Positions 26,054-35,498 of a DNA stretch of 64,000 bases are shown here, piece after piece. Within the stretch, counting starts at the first letter, position 1, and each line of letters begins with the position of its first letter. Both the position numbers and the translations under genes were made by a program. This DNA is from Marinobacter sp. LQ44 (GTDB taxonomy: Bacteria > Pseudomonadota > Gammaproteobacteria > Pseudomonadales > Oleiphilaceae): contig NZ_CP014754.1 of assembly GCF_001447155.2 (NCBI RefSeq), positions 3,596,001-3,660,000 on the forward strand. Direction: 5' to 3'. The notes below the pieces were generated by a model, which saw only the letters and a program-made list of their open reading frames with translations, ran no database searches and was not told the origin of the DNA.

Positions 26054-28924
26054 TCAGGTGGTCTCTGGCTGGCGCTGCTGCTCCCTGAACAGCTGCTGCC
26101 AGTCGGTTTGTTCACTCCAGACCTGCAGCCGGTCCATGGCTGCCAGCAGTTGGTCCTTCTGTAGCTCCATATCCGGTGCCTGGCATTTCAGGGCGGTCTC
26201 AAACCGGTTGGCGGCGGTTCTCAGCTCCGGTACGCCGCAGTAACGGGTTGCGCCGTGGAGCTTGTGTACGCATTCAAGCAGCTCGTCAGTCTCATTGTTG
26301 TTCCACAGCTCGGTTACCCGCCCGATGTCCGTGTGCAGCTGTTCCAGCAACATGCTGAACAGTTCCTCTGCCAGATCGGCCTTGCCAGCGGCCAGCTGAA
26401 TGCTTTCATCAACACTGACGCAATCCTGCTGCATTCGACGGTTCGATGGTCTCAGGGTGCGGCGGGTGTCCCGGACTTCCGAGATTTTGAAACTGTCGTT
26501 GCTGCTCTTGCAATCGTAACCCGTGTATTCACGAATCAACTGGACCAGCTGGGTGCTGCTGATCGGTTTTGGCATGTAACCGTCGAAGCCTTGCTGAGTC
26601 AGTCTTTCCTGTTCATCGGCCAGGGCATGGGCGGTCAGGGCGATGATCGGGGTATGGTGAGAGCCGGTATCCAGATCCCGGATTCGGGCGGTGGTTTCCA
26701 CACCATCCATGCCAGGCATTTGCAGGTCCATGAACACCAGGTCAAAGGGCTTCTGCCGGGCCTTGGTCAGCGCCTCGAAGCCGCTTGAGGCGCCCTCTGC
26801 TTCAAGCCGGCAGTCCTGCAGCAAGGTCATCACCAGTTTCAGGTTGGCGTCATTGTCGTCCACGGCCAGTACACGAGGAACTTTTGAGGGGCCGTTGCTT
26901 CTCAGTGGCAGGGACGCTTCTCCTGCTCCCCGGTTACTGGCCTGGATACCGTGGATCAACAGCAGCAGCTCGTCGTAGAACGCATCCCGGCAGACCGGCT
27001 TGGTCAGGTGCCCGCTGGACAGTCCGGACAGCGGCGTGTCATGGGTTTCCAGGGTCGGGGTCAGCAGCAGTGTCCGGCAATCCCGCTCCACTTCCAGCGA
27101 GCGCACCATGTTGCAGTACTGGCTGGAGTTCAGCAGGTGGCGGGTAATGCCGATGATGGCGGCGGCGTAGCCCTCCTGCTTGCGCTGGGCTTCCTCCACA
27201 TGCTCTATTAGGGCAGCCGGCGACGCTACCCGTTGTACGGTCATACCCCAGTCCCGTAACAGGTGTTCAACGGCGAGACCGGTGGTTTTCTGTTGTTCGA
27301 GGTAGATAATCCGCTCGCCGCGCAGGGCGTCTTTCGGCGCGCTGGTGTCGGCGGCGGCAGACAGTTCCGGCGTGAGGGTGAACCAGAAGGTGGAGCCCTT
27401 GCCGAGCTCGCTTTCCAGGCCAATCTTGCCGCCCATCTCTTCCACCAGCCGCTTGGAAATGGCCAGCCCCAGCCCGGTGCCGCCGTACTGCCTGGCTGTT
27501 GAGGCGTCGGCCTGGCTGAAGGCATTAAACAACGACTGCTGCTGGGCCCGGGACAGGCCCACGCCAGAGTCGGTAATGCTCAGGCGCAGGGTTACCCGAT
27601 TGCTGTCGGGTGTTTCGTCTTCCAGGCTGGCCCGCAGCACCACTTCACCGGTCTGGGTGAATTTGATGGCGTTATTGACCAGGTTGGTGATGACCTGCTT
27701 CACCCGCAGCGGGTCACCCATGATGTTGTCCGGTACGTCGTTATAGACCAGCTGCACCAGGTCCAGGTTCTTGGCGTGGGCCGCCGGTGCCAGCATCACC
27801 ATCACCTCTTCCACGATATCCCTGAGCTGGAATGGTACCCGGTCGAGAATCAGCTTGCCGGCCTCGATCTTGGAGAAATCCAGAATGTCGTTAATGATCG
27901 TCAGCAGAATCTCGGACGATTTCCGGATGGTGTTCAGGTGGTCCCGTTGCTGGCGAGGCAGGGGGCTTTTCAGCAGCAACTCGGTAAAGCCGATGATGCC
28001 ATTCAGCGGCGTGCGGATTTCATGGGACATGTTGGCCAGGAACTCGGATTTGATCCGGCTGGCCTCCAGGGCTTCCTTGCGGGCGAAATCCAGTTCGATA
28101 TTCTGGATTTCAATGGTTTCCAGCGTTTCCCGGAGGTCTTCCGTGGCCTGGTCGATGTTCTGCTGCATTTCCGCCTGGGCCTTGCTGAGCTCGGAGGCCA
28201 TGTCATTCAGGCCGGATTCCAGTTGTTCGAACTCTGGGCCAGCACCGGTGTAGACGCGGGTGTCGAGCTTGCCTTCCTTGAGCCTGGCTACTGCTTCATT
28301 GAGCTGGAACACCGGGTCGGTAAAGGCCCGGCTCAGGCGCAGGGCTATGGCCATGCTGAGCAGTACCCCGCCAATCACCAGAAGCAGCGAAATCAGTAGT
28401 GCTTTGTAGGTTTCCTTTTCAGTGCGGACATGGGACATCTCCACCGCAACCCAGCCCAGGGGTTCCTGTAGCCGGGTGGCCGACTGCCGGACATCCGGGT
28501 CGAGCATGGTCTCGATCATCAGATCCTGTAGATAAACCGGGGTGACAAACCGGGTGCTGCTGTCCCGGGTAATCTTTACCGCCAGGTCCGGCTTCAGGGA
28601 GGATTCGTCGATGGCATCGGCGCCACCCGGGCCGGTATGGAGCAGGCGGCGGCCGTCTGGCGAGAAGAAGGTGATCGAGCGGACATCCTGCTCTTCCAGG
28701 AGGGCGTTGGACAAGCTGCTCAGCAGGCTGCGGTTGGCGGTGAACAGGCCATACTCGGAGCCGGCAGCGAGTTGGCGGGACAGGGATTCACCCCGATCCC
28801 TCAGCAGGTTCTCGATGTTGTTGACCCAGCTGTAGGTGAAAAACAGCCCCAGTAACAATGTGGTCAACAAGGTGGGAACCAGCGTTACCACCAATACTTT
28901 TTTGCGAATGCCCCAGCGCCGCAT
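26054..28924 (-). CDS. barA: Hybrid sensor histidine kinase BarA/GacS
   Basis: Inner-membrane tripartite kinase of the GacS/GacA (BarA/UvrY) system that controls Rsm/Csr small RNAs. Order: membrane helix (about residues 12-32), periplasmic loop, second helix (about 172-194), HAMP, HisKA (FLANMSHEIRTPLNGIIGF, His near 302), HATPase with GGTGLGLAISKRLV, an atypical receiver-like domain, a true receiver (DLVFMDLQMPGMDG, Asp near 732), and a C-terminal Hpt (CVHKLHGATRYCG, His near 889). I chose the start at 28924 (956 residues): AGGA lies upstream and M-R-R-W-G-I-R-K-K aligns with GacS; the frame is open further upstream but without support. It is divergent from cysM. Confidence 0.94.
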   Translation of the reverse strand: MRRWGIRKKVLVVTLVPTLLTTLLLGLFFTYSWVNNIENLLRDRGESLSRQLAAGSEYGLFTANRSLLSSLSNALLEEQDVRSITFFSPDGRRLLHTGPGGADAIDESSLKPDLAVKITRDSSTRFVTPVYLQDLMIETMLDPDVRQSATRLQEPLGWVAVEMSHVRTEKETYKALLISLLLVIGGVLLSMAIALRLSRAFTDPVFQLNEAVARLKEGKLDTRVYTGAGPEFEQLESGLNDMASELSKAQAEMQQNIDQATEDLRETLETIEIQNIELDFARKEALEASRIKSEFLANMSHEIRTPLNGIIGFTELLLKSPLPRQQRDHLNTIRKSSEILLTIINDILDFSKIEAGKLILDRVPFQLRDIVEEVMVMLAPAAHAKNLDLVQLVYNDVPDNIMGDPLRVKQVITNLVNNAIKFTQTGEVVLRASLEDETPDSNRVTLRLSITDSGVGLSRAQQQSLFNAFSQADASTARQYGGTGLGLAISKRLVEEMGGKIGLESELGKGSTFWFTLTPELSAAADTSAPKDALRGERIIYLEQQKTTGLAVEHLLRDWGMTVQRVASPAALIEHVEEAQRKQEGYAAAIIGITRHLLNSSQYCNMVRSLEVERDCRTLLLTPTLETHDTPLSGLSSGHLTKPVCRDAFYDELLLLIHGIQASNRGAGEASLPLRSNGPSKVPRVLAVDDNDANLKLVMTLLQDCRLEAEGASSGFEALTKARQKPFDLVFMDLQMPGMDGVETTARIRDLDTGSHHTPIIALTAHALADEQERLTQQGFDGYMPKPISSTQLVQLIREYTGYDCKSSNDSFKISEVRDTRRTLRPSNRRMQQDCVSVDESIQLAAGKADLAEELFSMLLEQLHTDIGRVTELWNNNETDELLECVHKLHGATRYCGVPELRTAANRFETALKCQAPDMELQKDQLLAAMDRLQVWSEQTDWQQLFREQQRQPETT

Positions 28925-29088
28925 AGATATGTTCCTGCTAGTTTCCTGAGCCTGGCCGGGCCGATCTTTCCCGGAACCGGCACTTCCCTGTGTTATGAGC
29001 ATAGTTGATCTGATTCCCGAAAACTGTGGTAAAGGTTCCGGGAACAAACAGTTATAGCCGCGGGTCATGGATATAGCGACAAGCTGTA

Positions 29089-29118
29089 TTGGGACAATGC
29101 GGCCATAAAGCGTATGAT
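29089..29118 (+). promoter_or_regulatory. Candidate cysM promoter
   Basis: TTGGGA (29089-29094) and TATGAT (29113-29118) are separated by 18 bases in the 226-base barA-cysM divergent region, 32 bases before the cysM ATG. Apart from this I see no other strong signal in the gap. Confidence 0.4.
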
Positions 29119-29150
29119 TCGAACCCAAAAGTGTATCACAGGGTTTCGCT

Positions 29151-30044
29151 ATGATTTTCCCGACCATTGAAGATTATGTAGGGCATACCCCTCTGGTTCG
29201 TTTGCAGCGTCTGCCGGGGGAAACCTCCAATGTCATTTTGGCCAAGCTGGAAGGCAATAACCCGGCGGGCTCGGTGAAGGACCGGCCTGCCATCAGCATG
29301 ATTCAGGAAGCCGAACGCCGTGGTGAAATCAAGCCAGGCGATACCCTGATTGAAGCGACTTCCGGAAACACCGGCATCGCCCTGGCGATGGCTGCGGCGA
29401 TCAAGGGTTACAGGATGGTGCTGATCATGCCGGCTCACATGAGTGAGGAACGCCGCGCTTCCATGCGGGCATACGGTGCGGAGATTGTTACCGTCAGCAA
29501 GGAAGAGGGCATGGAGGGTGCCCGGGATCTGGCTGCGCGGATGGAGTCGGAAGGCAAGGGTAAAGTGCTGGATCAGTTCAGCAACCCGGATAACCCGCTG
29601 GCCCATTACCGCACTACCGGCCCCGAAATCTGGGAGCAGACCCAGGGCAAAGTCACTCACTTTGTCAGCTCTATGGGTACTACCGGCACCATTATGGGGG
29701 TGTCCCGTTACCTGAAAGAACGTAATCCCGACATTCAGATTATCGGGTTGCAGCCGGAAGATGGCGCATCCATCCCCGGTATCCGCCGCTGGCCCGAGGC
29801 TTACCTGCCGTCTATCTACGACGCTGCCCGGGTAGACCAGGTGCTGGACATTGGCCAGAAAGAAGCAGAAGACACCATGAGGGCGCTGGCCGCCAAAGAA
29901 GGTATTTTCTGTGGTGTGTCGTCTGGTGGCTCCATTGCCGCTGCCCTCAAATTGTCCCGTGAGGTTGAAAACGCGGTGATCGTGGCCATTATCTGTGACC
30001 GCGGAGATCGATACCTGTCTACCGGTGTTTTTCCAGGCGCCTGA
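29151..30044 (+). CDS. cysM: Cysteine synthase B
   Basis: PLP enzyme forming cysteine (or S-sulfocysteine from thiosulfate) from O-acetylserine. The PLP Lys is in [11 protein letters not shown] near residue 42; the substrate loop [14 protein letters not shown] is near 70; the phosphate-binding loop is [10 protein letters not shown] near 174. The sequence tracks CysM rather than CysK (for example short form, 297 residues, and [16 protein letters not shown]). The position next to barA and before rlmD-relA matches Pseudomonas. Confidence 0.94.
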   Translation: MIFPTIEDYVGHTPLVRLQRLPGETSNVILAKLEGNNPAGSVKDRPAISMIQEAERRGEIKPGDTLIEATSGNTGIALAMAAAIKGYRMVLIMPAHMSEERRASMRAYGAEIVTVSKEEGMEGARDLAARMESEGKGKVLDQFSNPDNPLAHYRTTGPEIWEQTQGKVTHFVSSMGTTGTIMGVSRYLKERNPDIQIIGLQPEDGASIPGIRRWPEAYLPSIYDAARVDQVLDIGQKEAEDTMRALAAKEGIFCGVSSGGSIAAALKLSREVENAVIVAIICDRGDRYLSTGVFPGA

Positions 30045-30085
30045 ACCGGTCATCCAAGCCGGCTAAACAAGAGAGAACTACCCTT

Positions 30086-31429
30086 ATGAGTAAGCGTCGC
30101 CGCAAGGTTCTGCCCCAGGAACCGGTGCGTTGTGAAATTGAGACCCTTGGCCACGACGGCCGGGGTATTGCCCGGGCCGACGGTAAAGTCCAGTTTGTGG
30201 ATGGTGCTCTGCCTGGTGAAACGGTGATGGCCAAGATGGTCAGCACCCGCAGCAAGTTCGATGAGCTGCGTACCCTGGAGGTTCTGGAAGTGGCTCCTGA
30301 CCGCCAGCAACCGCCCTGTGAGTTTGCCGACCTTTGTGGTGGCTGCAGCCTTCAGCACATGAGTGCCGATGCTCAGATTCGGTTCAAGGAAGACACGCTG
30401 AGGGAGCATTTTGCCCATTTTGGAGGCATCGAGCCCCAGGAGTGGGTTGAACCCATGCGCTCGCCCGATACCCTGGGGTATCGTCGCAAAGCCCGCCTGG
30501 GCGTGCGCTATGTCAAAGCCCGAGAGTCGGTGTTGGTAGGATTCCGGGAAAAGCGCAACAGCTTCCTGACCGATATCGACCGCTGTGTGGTGCTCGACCC
30601 TCGCATTGGTGACCGCATCAAACCCCTGCGGGAATTGCTGCATGGCATGGCAGCCTTCGACCGGATTGCGCAGGTAGAGGTGGCCTGTGGTGATGATGTT
30701 GCGGCCATGGTGTTCCGCAATATGGACGAACTGGTTCCCGAAGATCGGGAAAAGCTGATCGCCTTTGGCCAGGCCCATGACTTGCATATCTATCTTCAGC
30801 CCAAGGGGCCGGACACCGTGCACCGCATCTGGCCGGAATCGTCCGGTCGTGAGGGTGAGCGCCTGACCTACAGCCTGGAGGAGTTTGACTTGACCATGAA
30901 GTACCATCCGATGGACTTCACTCAGGTCAATGCCGGTATCAATCAGAATATGGTTCATCGCGCAGTGGAGTGGCTGGATGTTCAGCCCGGTGAGCGGGTG
31001 CTGGATCTGTTCTGTGGCCTTGGTAACTTTACCTTGCCGTTGGCTCGCAAAGGCGGTCAGGTGGTCGGCGTCGAAGGCGATGATGCCATGGTGGTGCGCG
31101 GCCGCGAGAACGCACAGCTCAATGGCCTGGATAATGTTGAATTCTTCGGAGCCGACCTGCACGGAGACTTTACCGGTCAGAGCTGGGCCAAGGAGGGGTT
31201 CGACAAGATTCTGATCGATCCGCCCCGTTCCGGCGCGGAAGACATCTGCAAGTACCTCACGGCGTTTGGGGCCCGCAGGATTGTCTATGTTTCATGTAAT
31301 CCGGCCACTCTGGCGAGAGATGCCGGCGTCATGGTGCGTAACGGTTATCGCCTGGTGCGCGCGGGTGTGATGGATATGTTCCCCCACACCACCCATGTAG
31401 AATCCATTGCTCTGTTTGAGCGTGAATGA
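30086..31429 (+). CDS. rlmD: 23S rRNA (uracil-1939-C5) methyltransferase RlmD
   Basis: SAM-dependent enzyme making m5U1939 in 23S rRNA. It has an N-terminal TRAM domain, a [4Fe-4S] cluster motif ([10 protein letters not shown] near residues 77-86 plus a later Cys), the SAM-binding motif [16 protein letters not shown] near 305, and the catalytic cysteine in [11 protein letters not shown] near 404. Length 447 residues. Also known as RumA. It lies between cysM and relA as in pseudomonads. Confidence 0.94.
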   Translation: MSKRRRKVLPQEPVRCEIETLGHDGRGIARADGKVQFVDGALPGETVMAKMVSTRSKFDELRTLEVLEVAPDRQQPPCEFADLCGGCSLQHMSADAQIRFKEDTLREHFAHFGGIEPQEWVEPMRSPDTLGYRRKARLGVRYVKARESVLVGFREKRNSFLTDIDRCVVLDPRIGDRIKPLRELLHGMAAFDRIAQVEVACGDDVAAMVFRNMDELVPEDREKLIAFGQAHDLHIYLQPKGPDTVHRIWPESSGREGERLTYSLEEFDLTMKYHPMDFTQVNAGINQNMVHRAVEWLDVQPGERVLDLFCGLGNFTLPLARKGGQVVGVEGDDAMVVRGRENAQLNGLDNVEFFGADLHGDFTGQSWAKEGFDKILIDPPRSGAEDICKYLTAFGARRIVYVSCNPATLARDAGVMVRNGYRLVRAGVMDMFPHTTHVESIALFERE

Positions 31430-31514
31430 CTCTGACTGAACACTCGACAGTCAGATGCCGGGTCGCCAGGATCGCGACCCGGGTAACCGGAAAATCAGTG
31501 GGTATGCCTCTGCT

Positions 31515-33752
31515 ATGGTAAAAGTTCGGGAAGATTATTCGGTCACTGGTGATGGCGAAATCGACATTGATCGTTGTGTTCGCCACATTGCTGAACAGAC
31601 GCACCTGGATAATCCGGAGCAGCTCCGGCAGGCCTGTGAAAAGGCGGCGAGGATTGCCGTGCAGGCATTCCGGGAAGATCGCCTATGGGCGCCGGGCTCC
31701 AGCAGTTTCCGAACAGGCCTCGAAATGGCCCAGGTGCTGGCTGAACTGCATCTGGACCAGGCCAGTCTGGTGGCTGCCGTCTTGTACCGGGCCGTGCGTG
31801 AAGAGCGGGTACCGCTGGAAGAGATCCGCAAGGAGTTTGGCGACGAGGTTGCCGGGCTGATCAACGGTGTGCAACAGATGGCGGCCATTTCGTCAGTTCA
31901 TCACCCGCTCAAAGGCAATGTGCTGGGCCAGAGTGAAGGGCAACTCGACAATGTCCGGAAAATGCTGGTTACCATGATTGATGATGTCCGGGTGGCGTTG
32001 ATCAAGCTGGCCGAACGGACCTGTGCGATTCGGGCAGTCAAGGATGCGCCGGAAGAGAAGCGCATGCGGGTGGCCAGGGAAGTCTTCGATATCTACGCGC
32101 CCCTGGCGCACCGGCTGGGTATTGGTCATATCAAGTGGGAACTGGAGGATCTTTCTTTCCGGTACCTGCACAGCTCCGCGTACAAAAAGATCGCCAAACT
32201 GCTGGATGAGAAACGGTTGGACCGGGAAGGCTATATCCGGCGGGTCATCGAGACCCTGCAAACCGAACTTCAGGCCTCGGGCATCAAGGGTGAGCTCACT
32301 GGCCGGGCCAAACATATCTACAGCATCTGGCGCAAAATGCGCCGCAAGGGTATCGATTTCTCCCAAGTCTATGATGTCCGCGCGGTGCGCATCCTGGTGC
32401 CGGAAGTCCGGGACTGCTATGCCGCTCTGGGTATTGTCCACACCCTGTGGCGGCATATTCCCAACGAGTTTGACGACTACATCGCCAACCCCAAGGAAAA
32501 CGGCTACCAGTCGCTCCATACGGCGGTGATTGGCCCGGAAGGCAAGGTGATGGAAGTGCAGATCCGCACCCATGCCATGCACGAGGAAGCCGAGCTGGGT
32601 GTTTGTGCCCATTGGCTATACAAGGGTACCGACAAGAATAACAAGTCCACCGGCTACGATGCCAAGATCAACTGGCTGCGGCAGGTGCTGGAGTGGCAGG
32701 AAGAATTGGGAGACCTGTCTGGTTTAGCTGATCACCTCAAGTCAGACGTCGCCTCGGATCGGGTTTATGTTTTCACTCCCGAAGGCCACGTGGTCGATTT
32801 GCCCCAGGGTGCCACACCGGTGGATTTCGCTTATCGGGTACACACCGAAATCGGTCACGCCTGCCGGGGTGCCCGGGTGAACAGCCGGATCGTCCCTCTG
32901 ACCTATCCGCTGAAAACCGGCGACCAGGTATTTATCCTCACCTCCAACAACCCGGCGCCGAGCCGGGACTGGCTGAACCCAAGCCTGGGCTATATCCAGA
33001 CATCCCGGGCCAGGGCAAAGGTTACCCACTGGTTCAAGCAACAGAATCGTGACCGTAATATCACAGACGGCCACGCTATCCTGGAAGACGAATTCAAGCG
33101 TTTGTCGCTGTACGATGTTGATCTGGGGGATTTGGCCAAAAAGGTGAATTACCACTCGCCAGACGATATGTTCGCCGCCATTGGGGCCGGCGATTTGCGG
33201 CCTGCGCACGTGGCGAACGTGGCGCAGCAGATGCTGGAGCCGAAGTCTGAACAGCTCGACCTGAAGCTGACCACTGCCCGCAAGAAGGATTATGACACCG
33301 AGTCAGATATCCAGATTCTGGGTGTGGGCAAACTCAAGACCCAGGTGGCCAAGTGCTGCAAACCGCTACCGGGTGATGCGATTGGCGGATATATCACGGT
33401 TGGGCGTGGTGTCACCGTGCACCGACAGGACTGCCTGACCTTCCTCAGCCTGAGGGAATTCGAGCCCAACCGGATCATCGAGGTGAACTGGGGTGGCAAG
33501 CCGGCCTCTGTGTACCCTGTCGATATCGAAATCGAAGCTTATGATCGCTCGGGGCTGTTGCGGGATATAACCCATGTGTTGTCGTCGTCCCGCAGTGACG
33601 TGCTGGCCCTGAATACCTTGACCAACAAGGATGAGAACATCGCTACCATGAGGGTGACGGTGGAAATCTCCAGCCTGGAACAGTTGGCGCGGTTGCTGGC
33701 CCAGATTCGCAACCTGCCGAACATCATCGACGTAAGGCGAAAGCGCGGATGA
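31515..33752 (+). CDS. relA: GTP pyrophosphokinase RelA
   Basis: Ribosome-associated (p)ppGpp synthetase of the stringent response. Domains: an HD region lacking the catalytic HD pair (SLVAAVLYRAVREERVPLEE), so hydrolase activity is not expected; synthetase (HIPNEFDDYIANPKENGYQS near residues 315-335, with the acidic RelA-type signature); TGS (RVYVFTPEGHVVDLPQGATP near 415); a zinc-finger/helical region with CCKPLPGD; and a C-terminal ACT/RRM domain. I chose ATG 31515 (745 residues) because M-V-K-V-R matches RelA; the frame stays open to 31455. The stop overlaps the mazG start (ATGA). Confidence 0.96.
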   Translation: MVKVREDYSVTGDGEIDIDRCVRHIAEQTHLDNPEQLRQACEKAARIAVQAFREDRLWAPGSSSFRTGLEMAQVLAELHLDQASLVAAVLYRAVREERVPLEEIRKEFGDEVAGLINGVQQMAAISSVHHPLKGNVLGQSEGQLDNVRKMLVTMIDDVRVALIKLAERTCAIRAVKDAPEEKRMRVAREVFDIYAPLAHRLGIGHIKWELEDLSFRYLHSSAYKKIAKLLDEKRLDREGYIRRVIETLQTELQASGIKGELTGRAKHIYSIWRKMRRKGIDFSQVYDVRAVRILVPEVRDCYAALGIVHTLWRHIPNEFDDYIANPKENGYQSLHTAVIGPEGKVMEVQIRTHAMHEEAELGVCAHWLYKGTDKNNKSTGYDAKINWLRQVLEWQEELGDLSGLADHLKSDVASDRVYVFTPEGHVVDLPQGATPVDFAYRVHTEIGHACRGARVNSRIVPLTYPLKTGDQVFILTSNNPAPSRDWLNPSLGYIQTSRARAKVTHWFKQQNRDRNITDGHAILEDEFKRLSLYDVDLGDLAKKVNYHSPDDMFAAIGAGDLRPAHVANVAQQMLEPKSEQLDLKLTTARKKDYDTESDIQILGVGKLKTQVAKCCKPLPGDAIGGYITVGRGVTVHRQDCLTFLSLREFEPNRIIEVNWGGKPASVYPVDIEIEAYDRSGLLRDITHVLSSSRSDVLALNTLTNKDENIATMRVTVEISSLEQLARLLAQIRNLPNIIDVRRKRG

Positions 33753-34588
33753 GCTATTCCATTGATGACCTGAAAACCCTGATGGCCCGGCTCCGGGAGC
33801 CAGACACGGGCTGCCCCTGGGACACCCGGCAGACGTTCGCCAGCATCGTGCCCCACACGATAGAAGAAGCCTACGAAGTGGCCGACGCCATTGAACAGGC
33901 GGATTACCCGCACCTGAAGGATGAGCTGGGAGACCTGCTGTTCCAGGTGATCTTCTACGCTCAGATGGGGCGTGAGGAAGGGCATTTCGATTTCGATAGC
34001 ATCGTTGATCACCTGGTCCGCAAACTGATTCGCCGGCATCCCCATGTCTTCCCGGAAGGCACTCTGGAAAGCCGCATTGACCCGAGCAACCGTCCCAGCG
34101 AAGCCTGGATCAAGGAGAGCTGGGAGCGTATCAAGGCGGAGGAGCGGGCCGAGAAACCTGTTGTTGAGTCGTCGGTCAGCCGCCTGGATGGCATTGCACG
34201 AACCCTGCCGGCCATGGCCCGTGCCGAAAAATTGCAGCGCCGGGCTTCGCGCCATGGCTTTGACTGGCCTGAGGTTGGCCCGGTCTTCGACAAGCTTCAC
34301 GAGGAGATCGATGAGCTGAAAGACGCATGGCAGGCCGCCCAGAATGGTAGTGGCGACCAGGATGCGGTCGAGGATGAACTGGGTGATCTGCTGTTCGTGT
34401 GCGTGAATTTGGCACGATTCATGAAGGTGGATCCTGAGCAGGCCCTGAACCGAACGAACCGCAAATTCGACGCACGTTTTCGGGCGATCGAAGCGGTGCT
34501 GGAACGTGAGGGGCGTGATCTGGATGAGGAGTCCCTTGAAGCGCTGGATGCCATATGGCAGAAGGTCAAGGGGGTTGAAAACCGTTAA
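33749..34588 (+). CDS. mazG: Nucleoside triphosphate pyrophosphohydrolase MazG
   Basis: Hydrolyses (d)NTPs to the monophosphate and pyrophosphate; it limits aberrant nucleotides and in E. coli affects ppGpp levels. Two MazG repeats are present, each with the ExxE...ExxD metal motif: first near residues 33-60 (TIEEAYEVADAIE...LKDELGDLLF) and second near 188-215 (KLHEEIDELKDAW...EDELGDLLF). The 279 residues match the long proteobacterial form. It overlaps relA by four bases, which fits a shared role. Confidence 0.95.
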   Translation: MSYSIDDLKTLMARLREPDTGCPWDTRQTFASIVPHTIEEAYEVADAIEQADYPHLKDELGDLLFQVIFYAQMGREEGHFDFDSIVDHLVRKLIRRHPHVFPEGTLESRIDPSNRPSEAWIKESWERIKAEERAEKPVVESSVSRLDGIARTLPAMARAEKLQRRASRHGFDWPEVGPVFDKLHEEIDELKDAWQAAQNGSGDQDAVEDELGDLLFVCVNLARFMKVDPEQALNRTNRKFDARFRAIEAVLEREGRDLDEESLEALDAIWQKVKGVENR

Positions 34589-34636
34589 CGGTCAGTGCCT
34601 CGGAACAGTAGCCGATAAGTACAATCCGTTACCAAT

Positions 34637-34651
34637 TTTCAGTCACTGAAA
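34637..34651. promoter_or_regulatory. Perfect inverted repeat upstream of a small gene
   Basis: TTTCAGTCACTGAAA is a perfect 7-base inverted repeat around a central C, about 86 bases before the start at 34737. A second inverted repeat, GCACC-N5-GGTGC (34685-34699), lies between it and the gene. Both could be operators; no regulator is identified. Confidence 0.3.
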
Positions 34652-34736
34652 TGTCATTCTTCGTCTACACTTCTAGTGCGGCTTGCACCATATCGGTGCG
34701 CTGTACCGTCAGATAAGATGCAGGGGTGAAGGCACC

Positions 34737-35081
34737 ATGAAAATCAAAGATCTGGTCAAGCATTGGGACAAGCACGGTCGTGGTCGGCTCACTCGTGATG
34801 CCGCGTACCTGGCGTTGTCTGACCAGCATCACGAGCTGTTGCAGAAAGTGGCAGCGATGTATCCGATGAAATCCTCTCAAGACCTGATGCGTGATCTGAT
34901 CTCCGCTGCGCTTGATGAGCTGGAAACCAGCTTTCCCTACGTTCAGGGCGACAAAGTGGTTGCTTATGATGAGGATGGTTTTGAGATCTACGAAGACCAG
35001 GGACTGACTCCGCGGTTTGTAGCCCTGAGCCAGAAGCATATCAAGCGCATCAAAGCCCGTCAGCTTGAATCGGTGGCCTGA
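34737..35081 (+). CDS. Conserved small protein, paralogue of the convergent gene
   Basis: A 114-residue cytoplasmic protein. Its first 66 residues (MKIKDLVKHWDKHGRG then YPMKSSQDLMRDLISAALDE) align with the gene at 35161-35394. Pseudomonad relatives have been labelled, without good support, as pilus tip component or pilin assembly proteins. The motif LMRDLISAALDEL resembles the helical part of ribbon-helix-helix-like folds, but I cannot assign DNA binding. An acidic C-terminal extension (YDEDGFEIYEDQ) is unique to this copy. AGGGGTGAAGG precedes the ATG. Confidence 0.75.
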   Translation: MKIKDLVKHWDKHGRGRLTRDAAYLALSDQHHELLQKVAAMYPMKSSQDLMRDLISAALDELETSFPYVQGDKVVAYDEDGFEIYEDQGLTPRFVALSQKHIKRIKARQLESVA

Positions 35082-35113
35082 CGCCAGTACCGATTCAGCT
35101 CACCACCGGGTTC

Positions 35114-35146
35114 CATCAACCCAGGCGCCGTGCGCTTGGGTTGATG
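35114..35146. terminator. Hairpin between convergent small genes
   Basis: A 15-base stem (35114-35128 with 35132-35146, one G-T pair) with a 3-base loop lies midway between the two converging stops. There is no strong U-tract on either side. A bidirectional terminator is the simplest reading. Confidence 0.5.
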
Positions 35147-35160
35147 TCTGCTCGTCTATA

Positions 35161-35394
35161 TTACTTTCCCTTGTCTGCCAGGCGATCCTTCAGCGGCCCC
35201 TGAGTAATCAGGTCGTCCAGGGCAGCGGCAATCATGTCATTGAGAATCTCGCTTTCGCTGCGATCTGGATAGAGTTCCGCCAGCGCGGCTACCCGGGCGG
35301 CGTCTTCAAGGGGCAGGCGCAGATTGTATTCGTGTGTACGTTCCGTCGCCTGTTTTTCCTGTTCCCAGTGCTGGGGCAAATCGGTCACTTTCAT
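35161..35394 (-). CDS. Conserved small protein, paralogue of the convergent gene
   Basis: A 77-residue protein aligned over most of its length with the product of 34737-35081: MK(I/V)-x-DL-xx-HW at the start, then LPLEDAARVAALAELYPDRS and ILNDMIAAALDDL. This segment resembles dimeric helical regulators, but no function is established. It is oriented toward its paralogue and divergent from ppc, with 104 bases to the ppc start. Confidence 0.75.
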   Translation of the reverse strand: MKVTDLPQHWEQEKQATERTHEYNLRLPLEDAARVAALAELYPDRSESEILNDMIAAALDDLITQGPLKDRLADKGK

Positions 35395-35498
35395 GGTGGC
35401 TCCTTGGGGCGAGGGGATTGAATCGCCAATAGACTTTTCGAACGGATCCTTAGTATCGTAAGTTTACTTCGTCTCCGTCAATTCAGAAGGAACTCAAC

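Noticed and set aside
34581..34592. ACCGTTAACGGT palindrome at the mazG stop codon
   Set aside because: It has no loop, overlaps the stop codon and may be chance; no regulatory context.
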